A DNA stretch of 64,000 nt from Thermoanaerobaculia bacterium (GCA_017883205.1 JADGNZ010000010.1:1-64000); one strand, 5' to 3'; shown: positions 8,505 through 17,771, counted from the stretch's first letter. The notes: generated by a model from the sequence alone, not told the origin. Program-made: numbers and translations.

Positions 8505-11423
8505 ATGAAACGCGCTGCAGTCTTCGCCGCTCTTTTCGTCGTATTTGCGTCTTTCGTATCCGCGCAGGTCGTCGTTCACGACGCCGTTCCGTTGGTTCTC
8601 ACCAATGAAGAGAGCTCGGACATCGAGTCGTTCATCACGTTCGATCCCAACAACCCGCGGACGATCGTCATCAGCTCGAGCGAGCGCGCCGATCCGATGT
8701 CGACGTTGGGACCGTTGCTCGTCAGTTTCGACGGCGGCGATCACTGGGCTCGCCGCGACGTCATTCCGACCTGCATGGGCTGCTGGAACACCGGCGACAT
8801 CACGATCAGCTATGACGGCAGCGGACAACTTTTCGCCGCCATCTTGAGCGCCATTTCGGGGGCAATGCAGCTTCTCGGCACCACCGATCCGACGATCACG
8901 ACGGCGATGAGCGTCCTCTCCAATACGGCCGGCCGCGATCAGCCCGTCATCGAAAGCCGCACCGTTCTCGGGTGGTTCGATCCCGGGAAAGAGCGGGCCT
9001 ACGTCGGCAACAACATCCCCTCCGGAACCTCGAACGCGAAGCTCGATCAGACGCTCGACGCCGTCGGATCGCCCGCGCTCGCGACCGTGAATCTCGACGC
9101 CCGCAGCCCCGTGGTCTTCGACAACTACTACATCCGCCCGCTGATTCATGCCGACGGCGCGTCGTTCGGCGCCTTCATCCGCCAGCTCTCGAGCATCAGC
9201 GGCGGCGCGAATTGCGAGCTGGTGCTGCGACGCGATAACGCCTGGGGTGGTAGCTCGCCCGCGTACGAGAATCTCTCGACCTCCACAGGCGCGACCGTGG
9301 CGTCATTTCCGATGACCGTCGACTTCGGTTTCACCTACGGTGGTGAACGGGTGCCCGGCGAACTGGCACTGGCGATCGATCCGCGAGACTCGCAAGTCGT
9401 CTACGCGTCATATGCGAGCCGCGTCTCGAGCTCGAATCCGACGCGCTTGCACCTGGCTCGATCGACGACCGGCGGCACGTCATTCACGGATATCCTCACC
9501 GTCGATAACGCGCGTCTGGGTGCGATCGCGATCAACAGCCGAGGAGCGATCGCCTATCTGTATCAGCACCTCACCGGCACGACCGGAAGCCGCCATTGGG
9601 AGACGCACTTCCAGAGATCTCCCGACGGGACGACGTGGAGCGACGTCATCCTCTCCGACTTTCCCGGCGAAGGCGCCGGTGCGCCGCCGCACGATCTCGC
9701 GCCGTACATCGGCGATTACGAGAAGGTGATCGCCGTCGGAAAGAACTTCTACGGCGTTTTTTCCGCGAGCAACGACCCGGCGACGTTCCCTGCCGGCATC
9801 ACGTACGACCGCAACATCGCCTCCGGCGTTCTTGTGCGCGACGACAACACGACTCCCGTCGCGATCTCGATGGATCCGATTTTCTTTCGCTCGACGGAGA
9901 TGGCTGCCGACGCCGACGTCTATGTCCGCGACTGGACCGATTCCGCGACGTCGCACGACCCCGGGCTGGAGCCGTCGACACACAACGCGTTCTACGTGAC
10001 GAGCGACGTCTGGAATCGGCGCTCGAACGACCCGCAGCCGTTTGTGAACGATGCTCCGCAGCAGGAGGATCCGCATCCGGTAGCGTTCGGGCATAACTGG
10101 GCGTTCACGCGCGTCAGCCGCGAGGCTTCGGGATCAGCGCAGAGCGTGAACGTCGAGTTTCTCTTCTCCGACGGCGGCGTTGGAACGAACTTTGTCAGCG
10201 CGGGAACAACGACGCTCAGCCTTACCGCCGCCGAAATGCAGAAAACGCTGTCGACTGGAAACGGCCTGCAGTGGGATCTTCCGTCGGGGGCGTCGAATCA
10301 CGTCTGCCTCGCCACGCAGATTTGGACCGGCGGTGACAGCTACATTGGCCCGACGCTCGCCGGCCGCTCACCGGGTTGGCCGAACACCGATCTCGACGTC
10401 ATCAACGACAACAACAAAGCCCAACGGAACATGCATGTCTTCTTCGGCACGTCGCTCGGCACCGGAACGTCGCAGATTGCCGTGATCCACAACGCGTCGT
10501 CGAGCATTCGCGACATGGTCGTCGGTCTCGACTTCGACCCCAAACAGATCCGTCCACGCGTACGCATCCTCGGCGTCAATGGACCGCAGCCGACGTTCCA
10601 ATCGATCGAAGCGCATTCGACTTTGACGCTTCCGCGCATGTATCCCGGGGAGAGCCGCTGGATCGAGATCGCCGTTGAGGGTGCGGGCGGCGACAGGGGC
10701 GAGAGCATCGTAAATCTCTACGAGCTCATGAACGGACGTCCGCTGAACGGATTCGCATTCATCTTCCGCACAGGTTCGCTCGACGACGCCATCCGCAACG
10801 CGATGGTGGAGCACGGCGCGATCATCGCCCGACTCATCGCTCTGGGCATGAAGCCGGCTGGTTCACTCACTCCCTGGCGCGAGCCGATCGCGAAAGAGAA
10901 TGTGGCCGGCTACACCCAGTTGGTGAAGGACAGCCTGAAGGGCCTGCGTGACCGATGGCCGTTGCTTCCCGGTTACAAACAGACGATCGATCCCTTCGGG
11001 ATTCCTGCGGAGATCGCGGCGCTTTTGAAGACAGACGACGTCGGAACGTTCGTGAATCGACATCTCGCGTTCCTCAACCATCTCGACGCGGCGATCTCGA
11101 TGACGCGCGATCAGGCAGGCAACACGGCCGACGTTGCGCAGATGATGCGCGTGCAGCGCGAGCTCGCGTCGAAGGGGCGCTTCAAGAACGTCGACCTCGC
11201 TGCGCTTTCGGACAAATTCCTGCGCGGTTACGCGTCGCCAGAGTCGTATCCGAGTGTAGTCCGCGAGGCGCTTCCGATTCTGAAGGAGATCGCTACACGC
11301 AGCGGCGATTCCTCGCTGATCGCGCGATACCAGCTCCTTGGGGATGCGCACGACGTTCAACGAATCGAAGGAGCGCATCGGGCGTTTCTTTGGAGAGTCG
11401 AGGAGTTGGAGGAGAAGCGCTGA
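8505..11423 (+). CDS. Large secreted protein with BNR/sialidase-like propeller
   Basis: 972 aa, signal peptide to about residue 21 (FVVFASFVSAQ), GGAGAG upstream of the ATG. Residues ~30-480 carry motifs typical of BNR/sialidase-like propellers (LLVSFDGGDHWARRD, LHLARSTTGGTSFTDIL, RSPDGTTWSDVIL). A beta-sandwich-like region (about 510-760) follows, and the last ~200 residues are helical. It probably acts outside the cell or in the envelope; a glycosidase role is not shown because no catalytic set was recognised. It is the last host gene before attL. Confidence 0.8.
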   Translation: MKRAAVFAALFVVFASFVSAQVVVHDAVPLVLTNEESSDIESFITFDPNNPRTIVISSSERADPMSTLGPLLVSFDGGDHWARRDVIPTCMGCWNTGDITISYDGSGQLFAAILSAISGAMQLLGTTDPTITTAMSVLSNTAGRDQPVIESRTVLGWFDPGKERAYVGNNIPSGTSNAKLDQTLDAVGSPALATVNLDARSPVVFDNYYIRPLIHADGASFGAFIRQLSSISGGANCELVLRRDNAWGGSSPAYENLSTSTGATVASFPMTVDFGFTYGGERVPGELALAIDPRDSQVVYASYASRVSSSNPTRLHLARSTTGGTSFTDILTVDNARLGAIAINSRGAIAYLYQHLTGTTGSRHWETHFQRSPDGTTWSDVILSDFPGEGAGAPPHDLAPYIGDYEKVIAVGKNFYGVFSASNDPATFPAGITYDRNIASGVLVRDDNTTPVAISMDPIFFRSTEMAADADVYVRDWTDSATSHDPGLEPSTHNAFYVTSDVWNRRSNDPQPFVNDAPQQEDPHPVAFGHNWAFTRVSREASGSAQSVNVEFLFSDGGVGTNFVSAGTTTLSLTAAEMQKTLSTGNGLQWDLPSGASNHVCLATQIWTGGDSYIGPTLAGRSPGWPNTDLDVINDNNKAQRNMHVFFGTSLGTGTSQIAVIHNASSSIRDMVVGLDFDPKQIRPRVRILGVNGPQPTFQSIEAHSTLTLPRMYPGESRWIEIAVEGAGGDRGESIVNLYELMNGRPLNGFAFIFRTGSLDDAIRNAMVEHGAIIARLIALGMKPAGSLTPWREPIAKENVAGYTQLVKDSLKGLRDRWPLLPGYKQTIDPFGIPAEIAALLKTDDVGTFVNRHLAFLNHLDAAISMTRDQAGNTADVAQMMRVQRELASKGRFKNVDLAALSDKFLRGYASPESYPSVVREALPILKEIATRSGDSSLIARYQLLGDAHDVQRIEGAHRAFLWRVEELEEKR

Positions 11424-11487
11424 GCTTCTGCTCTCAGTCGGTCAGCTGTCCGGCTTGAAGTTCACCGTCAGATTGGGTGGGTGGGAG

Positions 11488-11515
11488 AAAATGAAAACGC
11501 CGCCAAATGGCGGCG
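11488..11515 (-). terminator. Stranded terminator of tRNA-Asp
   Basis: Read on the minus strand, CGCCGCC-ATTT-GGCGGCG is a perfect 7-bp stem followed by TTTTCATTTTC. In the uninterrupted chromosome this would lie about 16 nt after the tRNA-Asp 3' end. The prophage now separates the two by 40 kb. Confidence 0.75.
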
Positions 11516-11531
11516 AATCGTCGAGGAAATC

Positions 11532-11552
11532 TGGCGGGGCCGACGGGACTCG
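11532..11552. repeat. attL core
   Basis: A 21-nt perfect copy of the tRNA-Asp 3' end (CCA plus acceptor and T-arm half, in reverse complement). Identity with attR stops at 11553 and at 11531. Confidence 0.93.
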
Positions 11553-11749
11553 TACTTGGACAGCCTTCGATGCACGTGTAAGTTACTGATTCTACGATAC
11601 TCCCAATCCGGCAGAAGCTCCAAAACGGGCCCCGATGCCCACACGCAGCCCACGCGGGATGCTACCATTCTTCACGCTGAGAGTGAGCTTCGGCTGGCCC
11701 GCTTCATCGAGGGTCGCGGGGACTTCAACTATCCCTCTTCGGAGGGAAA

Positions 11750-11977
11750 ATGGAAACTAACCTCGATGAGAACTACTGCTACAGCGTGAAAGAACTTGCG
11801 TTCATCTGGAACCTTGACGCGGAGACGGTGCGTAGGATTTTCATCCGGGAGCCGGGTGTGATGATCTTCCGAAACCAGTCCCCCGGAAAGCGGGTCTACC
11901 GCCTCCTCAGAGTTCCAGGCCCAGTAGCCATCCGCGTGGCCCGGCGAGCCACGCTGGACGTCCGGCAAGCCAGTTAG
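11750..11977 (+). CDS. Small HTH protein, putative excisionase
   Basis: 75 aa with CGGAGGG 5 nt upstream. YSVKELAFIWNLDAETVRRIF followed by GKRVYRLLRVPGPVAIRV matches the winged-HTH layout of MerR/excisionase-type DNA binders. It is the first gene inside attL, the usual place for Xis or an early regulator at the end opposite the integrase. The fold call is reasonable; the excisionase role is inference from position. Confidence 0.7.
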   Translation: METNLDENYCYSVKELAFIWNLDAETVRRIFIREPGVMIFRNQSPGKRVYRLLRVPGPVAIRVARRATLDVRQAS

Positions 11978-12020
11978 AACCCCGCGCCGGCCACTCGGCG
12001 CGGAACTTTCGGAGGGACAC

Positions 12021-13247
12021 GTGAACAGGCGAGAGTGGGAACGAAAGCAGAGGCGAGCCAGCCGCGAAGAGTGGAAGCGCCTATACCTCTCGTTGGGTGT
12101 CCTCTTTCTGTCCGTCTCGGTCTTGGCCTTGCTGCTTACCATCTCTCGCCACCGACTGGGTGAAGCCAAAGCTCCTCTCATATGCATATTCCTCTTCTCC
12201 GGACTCTTCCTCCTGCCCGGGATCGTCATGCACTTTCGTACTCCTCCGGATGAGGAGCCTCCAGCATCCCCCAGCGCCGTCAAGGAACAGGTTCAGGACG
12301 CCTACGAAGACGTGAAGTACCGGCGACGCGACGCGGAGGAGAGGCGCCGCAAGAAGGTCCTCGGTCGGCTCACGTGGATGAATGTCGTTTTTTTCGGTTG
12401 CGCGATTCTCGGATGGGCTTTCCATTCCTCAGTAACTTTCTACGTGTTCATTGCTCTCGTGGCAGTCCTCGCTCTTTATGGCAAGTTGTATTACGACCGA
12501 CTCGCCTTCGAGTGGGCGGACGAGGACGCCCGCGGGCCAGTTGAAGAAGCATTCGAAGGCGCCGACCCTGCCGATCAGGAGAGATATGACGCCGCACGTG
12601 AAACCCTAATTAACTTGCTTCGGAATCGAGGAGGAGTAGACACTCGTCTCGCGAACAACTTCATCAAGTGGGCGGAGAACCGTTCTCAAAGGTTTCGCGA
12701 TGACCTGCACCGCCTGCCGACGTTCGCGGCGGAGTTCAGCGCGGAATACAGATTCAGCCCCGAGGAAACGCAAGCCCTGCTCGAAGTGCTGCTCGCCCGC
12801 GCGCGCCGACCGCCGGATGTTCCGCGGCAGGGGGATACGTACATCGACATCGTCGTAACCTCCAAGGGAGCTGTGGTCGTGACATGGCGACCGGCAACAC
12901 CAGACGTCGAACAATCTCTACGGGTCGCGCGTGAGAGAGCGAAGCAACCCATCACCCAGGCAATGACGCAGATTCTCCAGGCGAACCCTGAAACCGACCT
13001 CGCGAAGAAGGCGCTCACTTTCGGCGTCGAAGTTATGGAAGTGGAGCGTTCATGGACCGAGGGGAAAGACACGCTGCGCCTCGCGAAGGATGCCGCGAAC
13101 GAGGCAACATCCCTCATGCAGATCGCCGTTGCAGAAGCTGAGTTCATGGCGGCGCACAATCTTAAAGAAGGGACGCCAGAGTACTACGATGTCCAAGCCA
13201 TCTTCGAAAAAGCGAGAAACGCAATCAAGTCTCCGAACCGAGTGTGA
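12021..13247 (+). CDS. Membrane protein partner of HerA-type ATPase
   Basis: 408 aa from a GTG with GGAGGG upstream. There are two hydrophobic pairs: residues ~24-44 and 53-72, then ~117-133 and 137-155. A basic helix lies between them (KYRRRDAEERRRKK). The C-terminal ~250 residues are cytosolic, mainly helical, with a beta segment YIDIVVTSKGAVVVTW. Its stop overlaps the GTG of the ATPase gene (GTGTGA), so they are translationally coupled. A membrane anchor for the pump is a plausible role; no family recognised. Confidence 0.8.
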   Translation: MNRREWERKQRRASREEWKRLYLSLGVLFLSVSVLALLLTISRHRLGEAKAPLICIFLFSGLFLLPGIVMHFRTPPDEEPPASPSAVKEQVQDAYEDVKYRRRDAEERRRKKVLGRLTWMNVVFFGCAILGWAFHSSVTFYVFIALVAVLALYGKLYYDRLAFEWADEDARGPVEEAFEGADPADQERYDAARETLINLLRNRGGVDTRLANNFIKWAENRSQRFRDDLHRLPTFAAEFSAEYRFSPEETQALLEVLLARARRPPDVPRQGDTYIDIVVTSKGAVVVTWRPATPDVEQSLRVARERAKQPITQAMTQILQANPETDLAKKALTFGVEVMEVERSWTEGKDTLRLAKDAANEATSLMQIAVAEAEFMAAHNLKEGTPEYYDVQAIFEKARNAIKSPNRV

Positions 13248-14815
13248 AAGCCGACGACATCCTCCGCGCGCTTGAAGGCGACCGGTCCCATTCCGGTACG
13301 CACATGCACGTCATCGGCTCCTCCGGTGTCGGGAAGTCCTATCTCCTCGACTACCTGCTCCGCGAGGCGGTCCTCTCACCCACGAGGGGCTTCTGTTTTA
13401 TAGACCCGCACGGCACCACGTACGACCGCCTCTTGAACTTCATCGCCCACATCCGCCCGCGTAGACCTGTCATTCTCCTGAACCCGTCAGAGCCTCGCTA
13501 CGTTGTCGGCTTCAATCCCTTCATGAGTCCCGGCGAAGACATCACGACGACCGTGGGGCGGCGCGTCGATGCGACCGTGAAGCCCTGGGGCGCGCAGAAC
13601 ACAAATCCCACGCCCACATTGGAGCGTACCGCAAAGATGGCGTACCACTTCGCCGTCCGAGCCGGCGAGACGCTGCCGAACACCGCTCTTCTCCTCCGCT
13701 TCGCCCATCGAAACATCGCCGACTACGCTTCTTCCATCCTCCGGGAGCCAGAAGACGACGAGGTGCGCGAGGACATCGATGAGCTCCGCATGTCCCGCAC
13801 CGCGAAGGAATGGGGCGACAAGGTGCTCTCGACGAAGAACAGGTTTGCCCGCTTCGTCGGTCACACCGGCCTTCAGACGTTCCTCGGCCTCAAGGAAGGG
13901 AACATCGACATCCAGAAGCTCATCGAGCAGAACGCCATCATCCTCGTGAACCTTCGAAGATCTGGTTATCTCGATTTCGAGCCGGCGCGCGTGTTCGCGT
14001 CGCTCCTCATCAACGAGTTCCGCGAGGCCGCGATGCGCCGCGCTGGAACGCGCAAACACTTTTTCCTCGCGCTTGATGAGTTCCAGGAATACATCACCTT
14101 CGACCTCCCCGCGATGCTCGACGAAACGAGGAAGGGTGGCATTCACCTCATCATGGCTCATCAGCGTCTTGGACAGTTGGAGAACGACGCCCAACTTCAG
14201 GATGCCATCTTTACGAACGCCCAGGTCAAAGCCGTCTTCGGTGGACTGCCTTATAAGTCCGCCACGATTATGGCGAACGAGATGTTCCTCGACCGTATCA
14301 ATGAGCGGGACATAAAAGAGACCTTCTACGGCCAAAAGGTTATCGGCTACGACGTCTCGGAATACGAGAGCGAGAGCGTGACGGGCTCCGAAAGCTCCTC
14401 CGAAAGCCACAGCTCGGATGAGCGGGAGACCGTGACCGCCTCCGGGTCGGCGTCTACCACCAAGACCCGGCAAAGGGTTTCGACCCCGATCTACGGCGAG
14501 ACCGTGACCTCACGCTCAGAATGGAACCGCGAGGAAAAAGTCTCTCGCCTCGCCGCAGTGCTCCGAAACCAGCCGAGGCAGAACTGCGCCATCAAAATGC
14601 CCGGCCAGAAGCCTGTGCAGTTCGTCGTTCCCGACATACCTGACCACGCGACGCCGGAGGCGGTTGAAACCTACACCGTGCGGACCTACGAATCTCTCTC
14701 CGCGCTCCCGCTCGCGGAGGCGCGTCTTGCCGTTCAGAAATCGCGCGAAGACTTCCTCTCCAAAGCGAAGCCGCGCAGAAACAATCCGGGCTCCTCGAAC
14801 CGACCGAAACTCTGA
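13244..14815 (+). CDS. HerA/TraG-type DNA-pumping ATPase 1
   Basis: 523 aa from GTG. Walker A GSSGVGKS (25-32) is followed by the family-typical FIDPHGTTYDRLL; Walker B is FFLALDE (273-279), followed by the glutamine-bearing HLIMAHQRLGQL. The HerA/VirD4 superfamily forms hexameric motors that move DNA or end processing. An acidic Ser-rich stretch (about residues 370-405) looks like a flexible linker before the C-terminal part. The start overlaps the membrane gene's stop. The next gene has its own promoter-like sequence. Such an ATPase is usual in conjugative elements and rare in phages. Confidence 0.85.
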   Translation: MKADDILRALEGDRSHSGTHMHVIGSSGVGKSYLLDYLLREAVLSPTRGFCFIDPHGTTYDRLLNFIAHIRPRRPVILLNPSEPRYVVGFNPFMSPGEDITTTVGRRVDATVKPWGAQNTNPTPTLERTAKMAYHFAVRAGETLPNTALLLRFAHRNIADYASSILREPEDDEVREDIDELRMSRTAKEWGDKVLSTKNRFARFVGHTGLQTFLGLKEGNIDIQKLIEQNAIILVNLRRSGYLDFEPARVFASLLINEFREAAMRRAGTRKHFFLALDEFQEYITFDLPAMLDETRKGGIHLIMAHQRLGQLENDAQLQDAIFTNAQVKAVFGGLPYKSATIMANEMFLDRINERDIKETFYGQKVIGYDVSEYESESVTGSESSSESHSSDERETVTASGSASTTKTRQRVSTPIYGETVTSRSEWNREEKVSRLAAVLRNQPRQNCAIKMPGQKPVQFVVPDIPDHATPEAVETYTVRTYESLSALPLAEARLAVQKSREDFLSKAKPRRNNPGSSNRPKL

Positions 14816-14830
14816 ATCCCCAAGCCCCCC

Positions 14831-14858
14831 TTGTGCGGCGCAACGGGCGCGCTATGGT
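14831..14858 (+). promoter_or_regulatory. Promoter for replication-relaxation gene, leaderless
   Basis: TTGTGC-N16-TATGGT, with the ATG only 6 nt after the -10 element, so transcription would start at or next to the start codon. No ribosome binding site is present. Confidence 0.55.
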
Positions 14859-14864
14859 TAATCC

Positions 14865-15692
14865 ATGCCCGCGCGCCGCTCCGAAAAAGACGACGAACTC
14901 CTTCGCCTCATCACCGATTGGTACTTCCTCACAGCCGACGAGCTCGCGTATCTCACCGGCCGGAACGTCGTCGCGATTCGCGCACGTCTTCAGCAGCTCG
15001 GCACCGGCAAACGGAAGCTCGACGGCCGCGTTCTCGATGGCTTGAATTACCTCTACTCGATGGACACGCCGGCCGACAAGTTCGGGCCGAAGATCCACTA
15101 TCCGGCGCAGAAAGCGTTCGACCTAGCCTATGACGAGGGATGGGTAGCGGAGCGCGTGAACGTCGAGCAGCGCACGCCGAAGAACATGCCGCACGACCGC
15201 ATCGTCGTCGGCTATCGCTTCGCGCTGCTTAACGCGCTGGGCGACCGCCTCAGATGGACGCAGCATTACTACAACCTGCACCACCGCTGGGCCGACGGTG
15301 AGGACGACCATATCTACGCGGACGGCATGTTCTACATCGACAACCAGCCGAGCTATCCGACGTTCTTTCTTGAGGTCGAGAACACGAAGCAGGCGAAGTA
15401 CGACGCCCGCGGGCTCTCCGCAGGGATGCGGAAGGCCGAAGGCTACATGACGTACTACGAGCGCGGCCTCTTTCAGGAGAAGTTCCACGCGCAGGACTTC
15501 CGCGTCGTCTTCGCAGTGAACACCTGGCGGAAAGCAGAGAACCTTGCGAAGACGCTCGCCGGGCTCCCCACCATCGACCCCATGAAGTTTTGGATAACGG
15601 ATTTCGCCGGTCTCCGCGCCGGCGCCGAGGACAAGGTCTACATCACGCCGAAGAACTTCGAGCACAAGCGCTATGCACTCGTCGATGCCTAG
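14865..15692 (+). CDS. Replication-relaxation family protein
   Basis: 275 aa. The N-terminus reads as a winged HTH (LLRLITDWYFLTADELAYLTGRNVVAIRARLQQL), followed by the conserved core of the replication-relaxation family (FGPKIHYPAQKAFDLAYDEGW, then TFFLEVENTKQAKYDARGLS). Members occur in Gram-positive plasmids and integrative elements, often beside TraG/FtsK-like ATPases, and may act in plasmid replication or relaxation of DNA; biochemical evidence is thin. The PTFFLEVENTK segment looks like the nuclease-type strand seen in related proteins. It lies between two HerA-type ATPases, which supports one DNA-processing module. Confidence 0.75.
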   Translation: MPARRSEKDDELLRLITDWYFLTADELAYLTGRNVVAIRARLQQLGTGKRKLDGRVLDGLNYLYSMDTPADKFGPKIHYPAQKAFDLAYDEGWVAERVNVEQRTPKNMPHDRIVVGYRFALLNALGDRLRWTQHYYNLHHRWADGEDDHIYADGMFYIDNQPSYPTFFLEVENTKQAKYDARGLSAGMRKAEGYMTYYERGLFQEKFHAQDFRVVFAVNTWRKAENLAKTLAGLPTIDPMKFWITDFAGLRAGAEDKVYITPKNFEHKRYALVDA

Positions 15693-15821
15693 CGAAAGGA
15701 CGCACGCTTGCTACGATTGAATGGTCTGCGACCCGGCCATCGCGCAGGGTCAACCCTCCGGCCTGCCTGCCCGGAAGTGCGGCTTTCGCCGAGTCTGGGC
15801 AGGAGGCTAGAGGCCACTCCC

Positions 15822-17129
15822 ATGTACAAGATCGGCGAACTCGCCGCCACTCCTCATGTCCCCCTCTCGTTCGATGAGACCCGCCACGCGGCCATCTTCG
15901 GCGCGACCCGTTCCGGGAAGTCCACGATGCTCGCGAACATCGCCATCCAGAAGATGCGCGCAGGCGGGCCGCTCTTCGTCTGGGACCCGCATGGCACGCT
16001 GAACGATGACCTCCTCTGGTACGTCCCGCGCTCGCGCATCCACGACGTCATCCTCGTGGACCCGCTCGACGCCGAGAAACAGATAACGCTGAACCCCCTC
16101 CGGCCGAAGGACGAACCCGCGGCCCTCGACCTCATCGAGATACTCGCGAGCGTCGGCGGGGAAAACTCCTTCATGGCGCGGAGCCGCGACATCGCCACGA
16201 ACTTCCTCCTTGCCGCGATCTACACGCTTTCGAGCCCGACGCCCTTCGACCTGGCCCTCATGTTCCGCTTCGAGGACTACGCGAAGGACATCTTCGAACG
16301 GTGCCCGGAGCCCATGTACGCCGATTGGGGGAAGAAGCACTTCGCCCGAACCTCGAAGCAGAGGGACGACATCGAGGCCGCGCCGAGCAACAAGGCGAAC
16401 ACCCTCGTGACGCTCACGAGCCTGCGGCACGTCTTCAGCCAGCCGACAGGAGGGCTCGACTTCGACGAGTGCATCAGGACGAACAAGATCGTCCTTTTCA
16501 GCCTGCGCAAGGGCCAGCTCGGGGAGGAGGCCGCGAACATCCTCGGCTCCATCTCGCTCCGCATGTTCCTCGCCGCAACGCTCAGAAGGGAGCCGCACAC
16601 CGGCGAGCACGCGATGGCTTTGGTGGACGAGGCGCACACCTTCTCGAAGCTCGGGAACGCCATCGACCTTTTCCTCTCCGAGTCCGCGAAGTTCAACACC
16701 GCCTACATCCTCGCGGACCAGATATTCACGCAGTTCTCGGAGATGACCCGCAAGGAGATTTTCGCGAACGTATCGAGTCTCGTTTCCCTTCGCGTCTCTT
16801 CCGAGGATGCCCAGGTCCTCGGCCGGGAGATGCGCATGGACGAGCCGAACGCGCTCATCTCGCTCGCCACCGGCGAGTTCTGGGCGAAGCTCGTCCTTCC
16901 GACCGTAGCGCGAACTGCCCAGCATGCCTTTACACCCCGGTGGCACAGATCGGACGACCGCAAGCACAAGTTCCCGCAGTTCCTCGCACGAAAGGAGGGC
17001 AACGAAGCCACACCGGAGGAGGTCATCCGGTACAGCAAACAGCACTACGGAACACGCCGGACCCTCATCACCGAACGAATCACCCAGAGGTTAGAAGTCG
17101 CGTACGCGGCGGAAAGGAGGAGCCAGTGA
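15822..17129 (+). CDS. HerA/TraG-type DNA-pumping ATPase 2
   Basis: 435 aa from ATG (MYKIGELAAT). Walker A GATRSGKS (27-34) is followed by LFVWDPHGTLNDDLL; Walker B is MALVDEAH, followed by AYILADQIFTQF. Same superfamily as the upstream ATPase but clearly diverged, without its Ser-rich insert. The 129-nt gap before it has an extended -10 (TTGCTACGAT, 15708-15717) and AGGAGG at 15801-15806. It ends in a GTGA overlap with the AT-hook gene. Two paralogous pumps around a replication-relaxation protein suggest a hetero-oligomeric or two-step machine. Confidence 0.85.
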   Translation: MYKIGELAATPHVPLSFDETRHAAIFGATRSGKSTMLANIAIQKMRAGGPLFVWDPHGTLNDDLLWYVPRSRIHDVILVDPLDAEKQITLNPLRPKDEPAALDLIEILASVGGENSFMARSRDIATNFLLAAIYTLSSPTPFDLALMFRFEDYAKDIFERCPEPMYADWGKKHFARTSKQRDDIEAAPSNKANTLVTLTSLRHVFSQPTGGLDFDECIRTNKIVLFSLRKGQLGEEAANILGSISLRMFLAATLRREPHTGEHAMALVDEAHTFSKLGNAIDLFLSESAKFNTAYILADQIFTQFSEMTRKEIFANVSSLVSLRVSSEDAQVLGREMRMDEPNALISLATGEFWAKLVLPTVARTAQHAFTPRWHRSDDRKHKFPQFLARKEGNEATPEEVIRYSKQHYGTRRTLITERITQRLEVAYAAERRSQ

Positions 17130-17293
17130 GTGCAGACGTGATGCAGCCGGTATTCGATGCCCGGAAGACCCTCGCCGATGCGACCCAACGAGCGATTGAT
17201 TCGCTCCTGAAGCAGCGGGACGCGATCGACGAGAAGTTGAAGGACCTCGGCCATGGCAAGCGCGGAAGACCGCCGAAAGAGCCCGGAAAATAA
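17126..17293 (+). CDS. Small AT-hook-like DNA-binding peptide
   Basis: 55 aa from GTG overlapping the ATPase stop, with GGAAAGGAGG upstream. A short coiled helix (TQRAIDSLLKQRDAIDEKLKDL) ends in HGKRGRPPKEPGK, an AT-hook core (RGRP flanked by basic residues). Last gene of the ATPase operon; a terminator follows. DNA binding is inferred from the AT-hook only. Confidence 0.7.
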   Translation: MSADVMQPVFDARKTLADATQRAIDSLLKQRDAIDEKLKDLGHGKRGRPPKEPGK

Positions 17294-17314
17294 GGGCTCG
17301 CGGGGAAATCCACA

Positions 17315-17340
17315 GGGCGGCCTTGAGCCGCCCGTTTTAT
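17315..17340 (+). terminator. Rho-independent terminator of ATPase operon
   Basis: GGGCGGC-CTTGA-GCCGCCC, 7 bp perfect, followed by GTTTTATT. Confidence 0.85.
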
Positions 17341-17415
17341 TAAGGTTCAATTAAGGGGCATTCTTTCCAGTACGACGGTCCGCAGTTTCATCTGGTTGCG
17401 CAGATGGAACACAGC

Positions 17416-17589
17416 AGTGCTCGCGCGCAACCGCGGGCACTTTTGTTTCTTGAGATGGATGGAATGAGCGTCGCTGCTCCGCCATGGAAGGATTGCAACC
17501 CCATGACGCCATCCATCTCAGGGCGCAAAGCTCTGAGGATCGCCTGCTGGCCGGGGCGCCGGATTGATTTTTCCGGGAAGGCGGCCAGC
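17416..17589. ncRNA. Candidate structured non-coding RNA
   Basis: The gap 17294-17771 has no credible gene. Three strong helices follow each other: 17416-17425 with 17432-17441 (10 bp, one G-U, then a T-rich tract); 17451-17462 with 17509-17520 (12 bp perfect, closing 46 nt); and 17546-17553 with 17582-17589 plus 17559-17563 with 17572-17576 (8 and 5 bp around a symmetric 5x5 internal loop). Strand and ends are unknown; no known RNA family was recognised. Confidence 0.5.
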
Positions 17590-17771
17590 CCTTCAAAAAC
17601 TCACACTCGGCTCCATTGACCCAAGGCTTCCGTCAGGACCAGCACCTTTTGCTGGAGGGAAGACGCCTCTGGGGGATGGTGGGAGGAGAGGAAGAAGGGG
17701 CCTGGTCTGCCTGGAGGTGGGGGAGCCGAAGACTGTCGCACAATATACTTTTTACGACACCTGCCCTCGTT

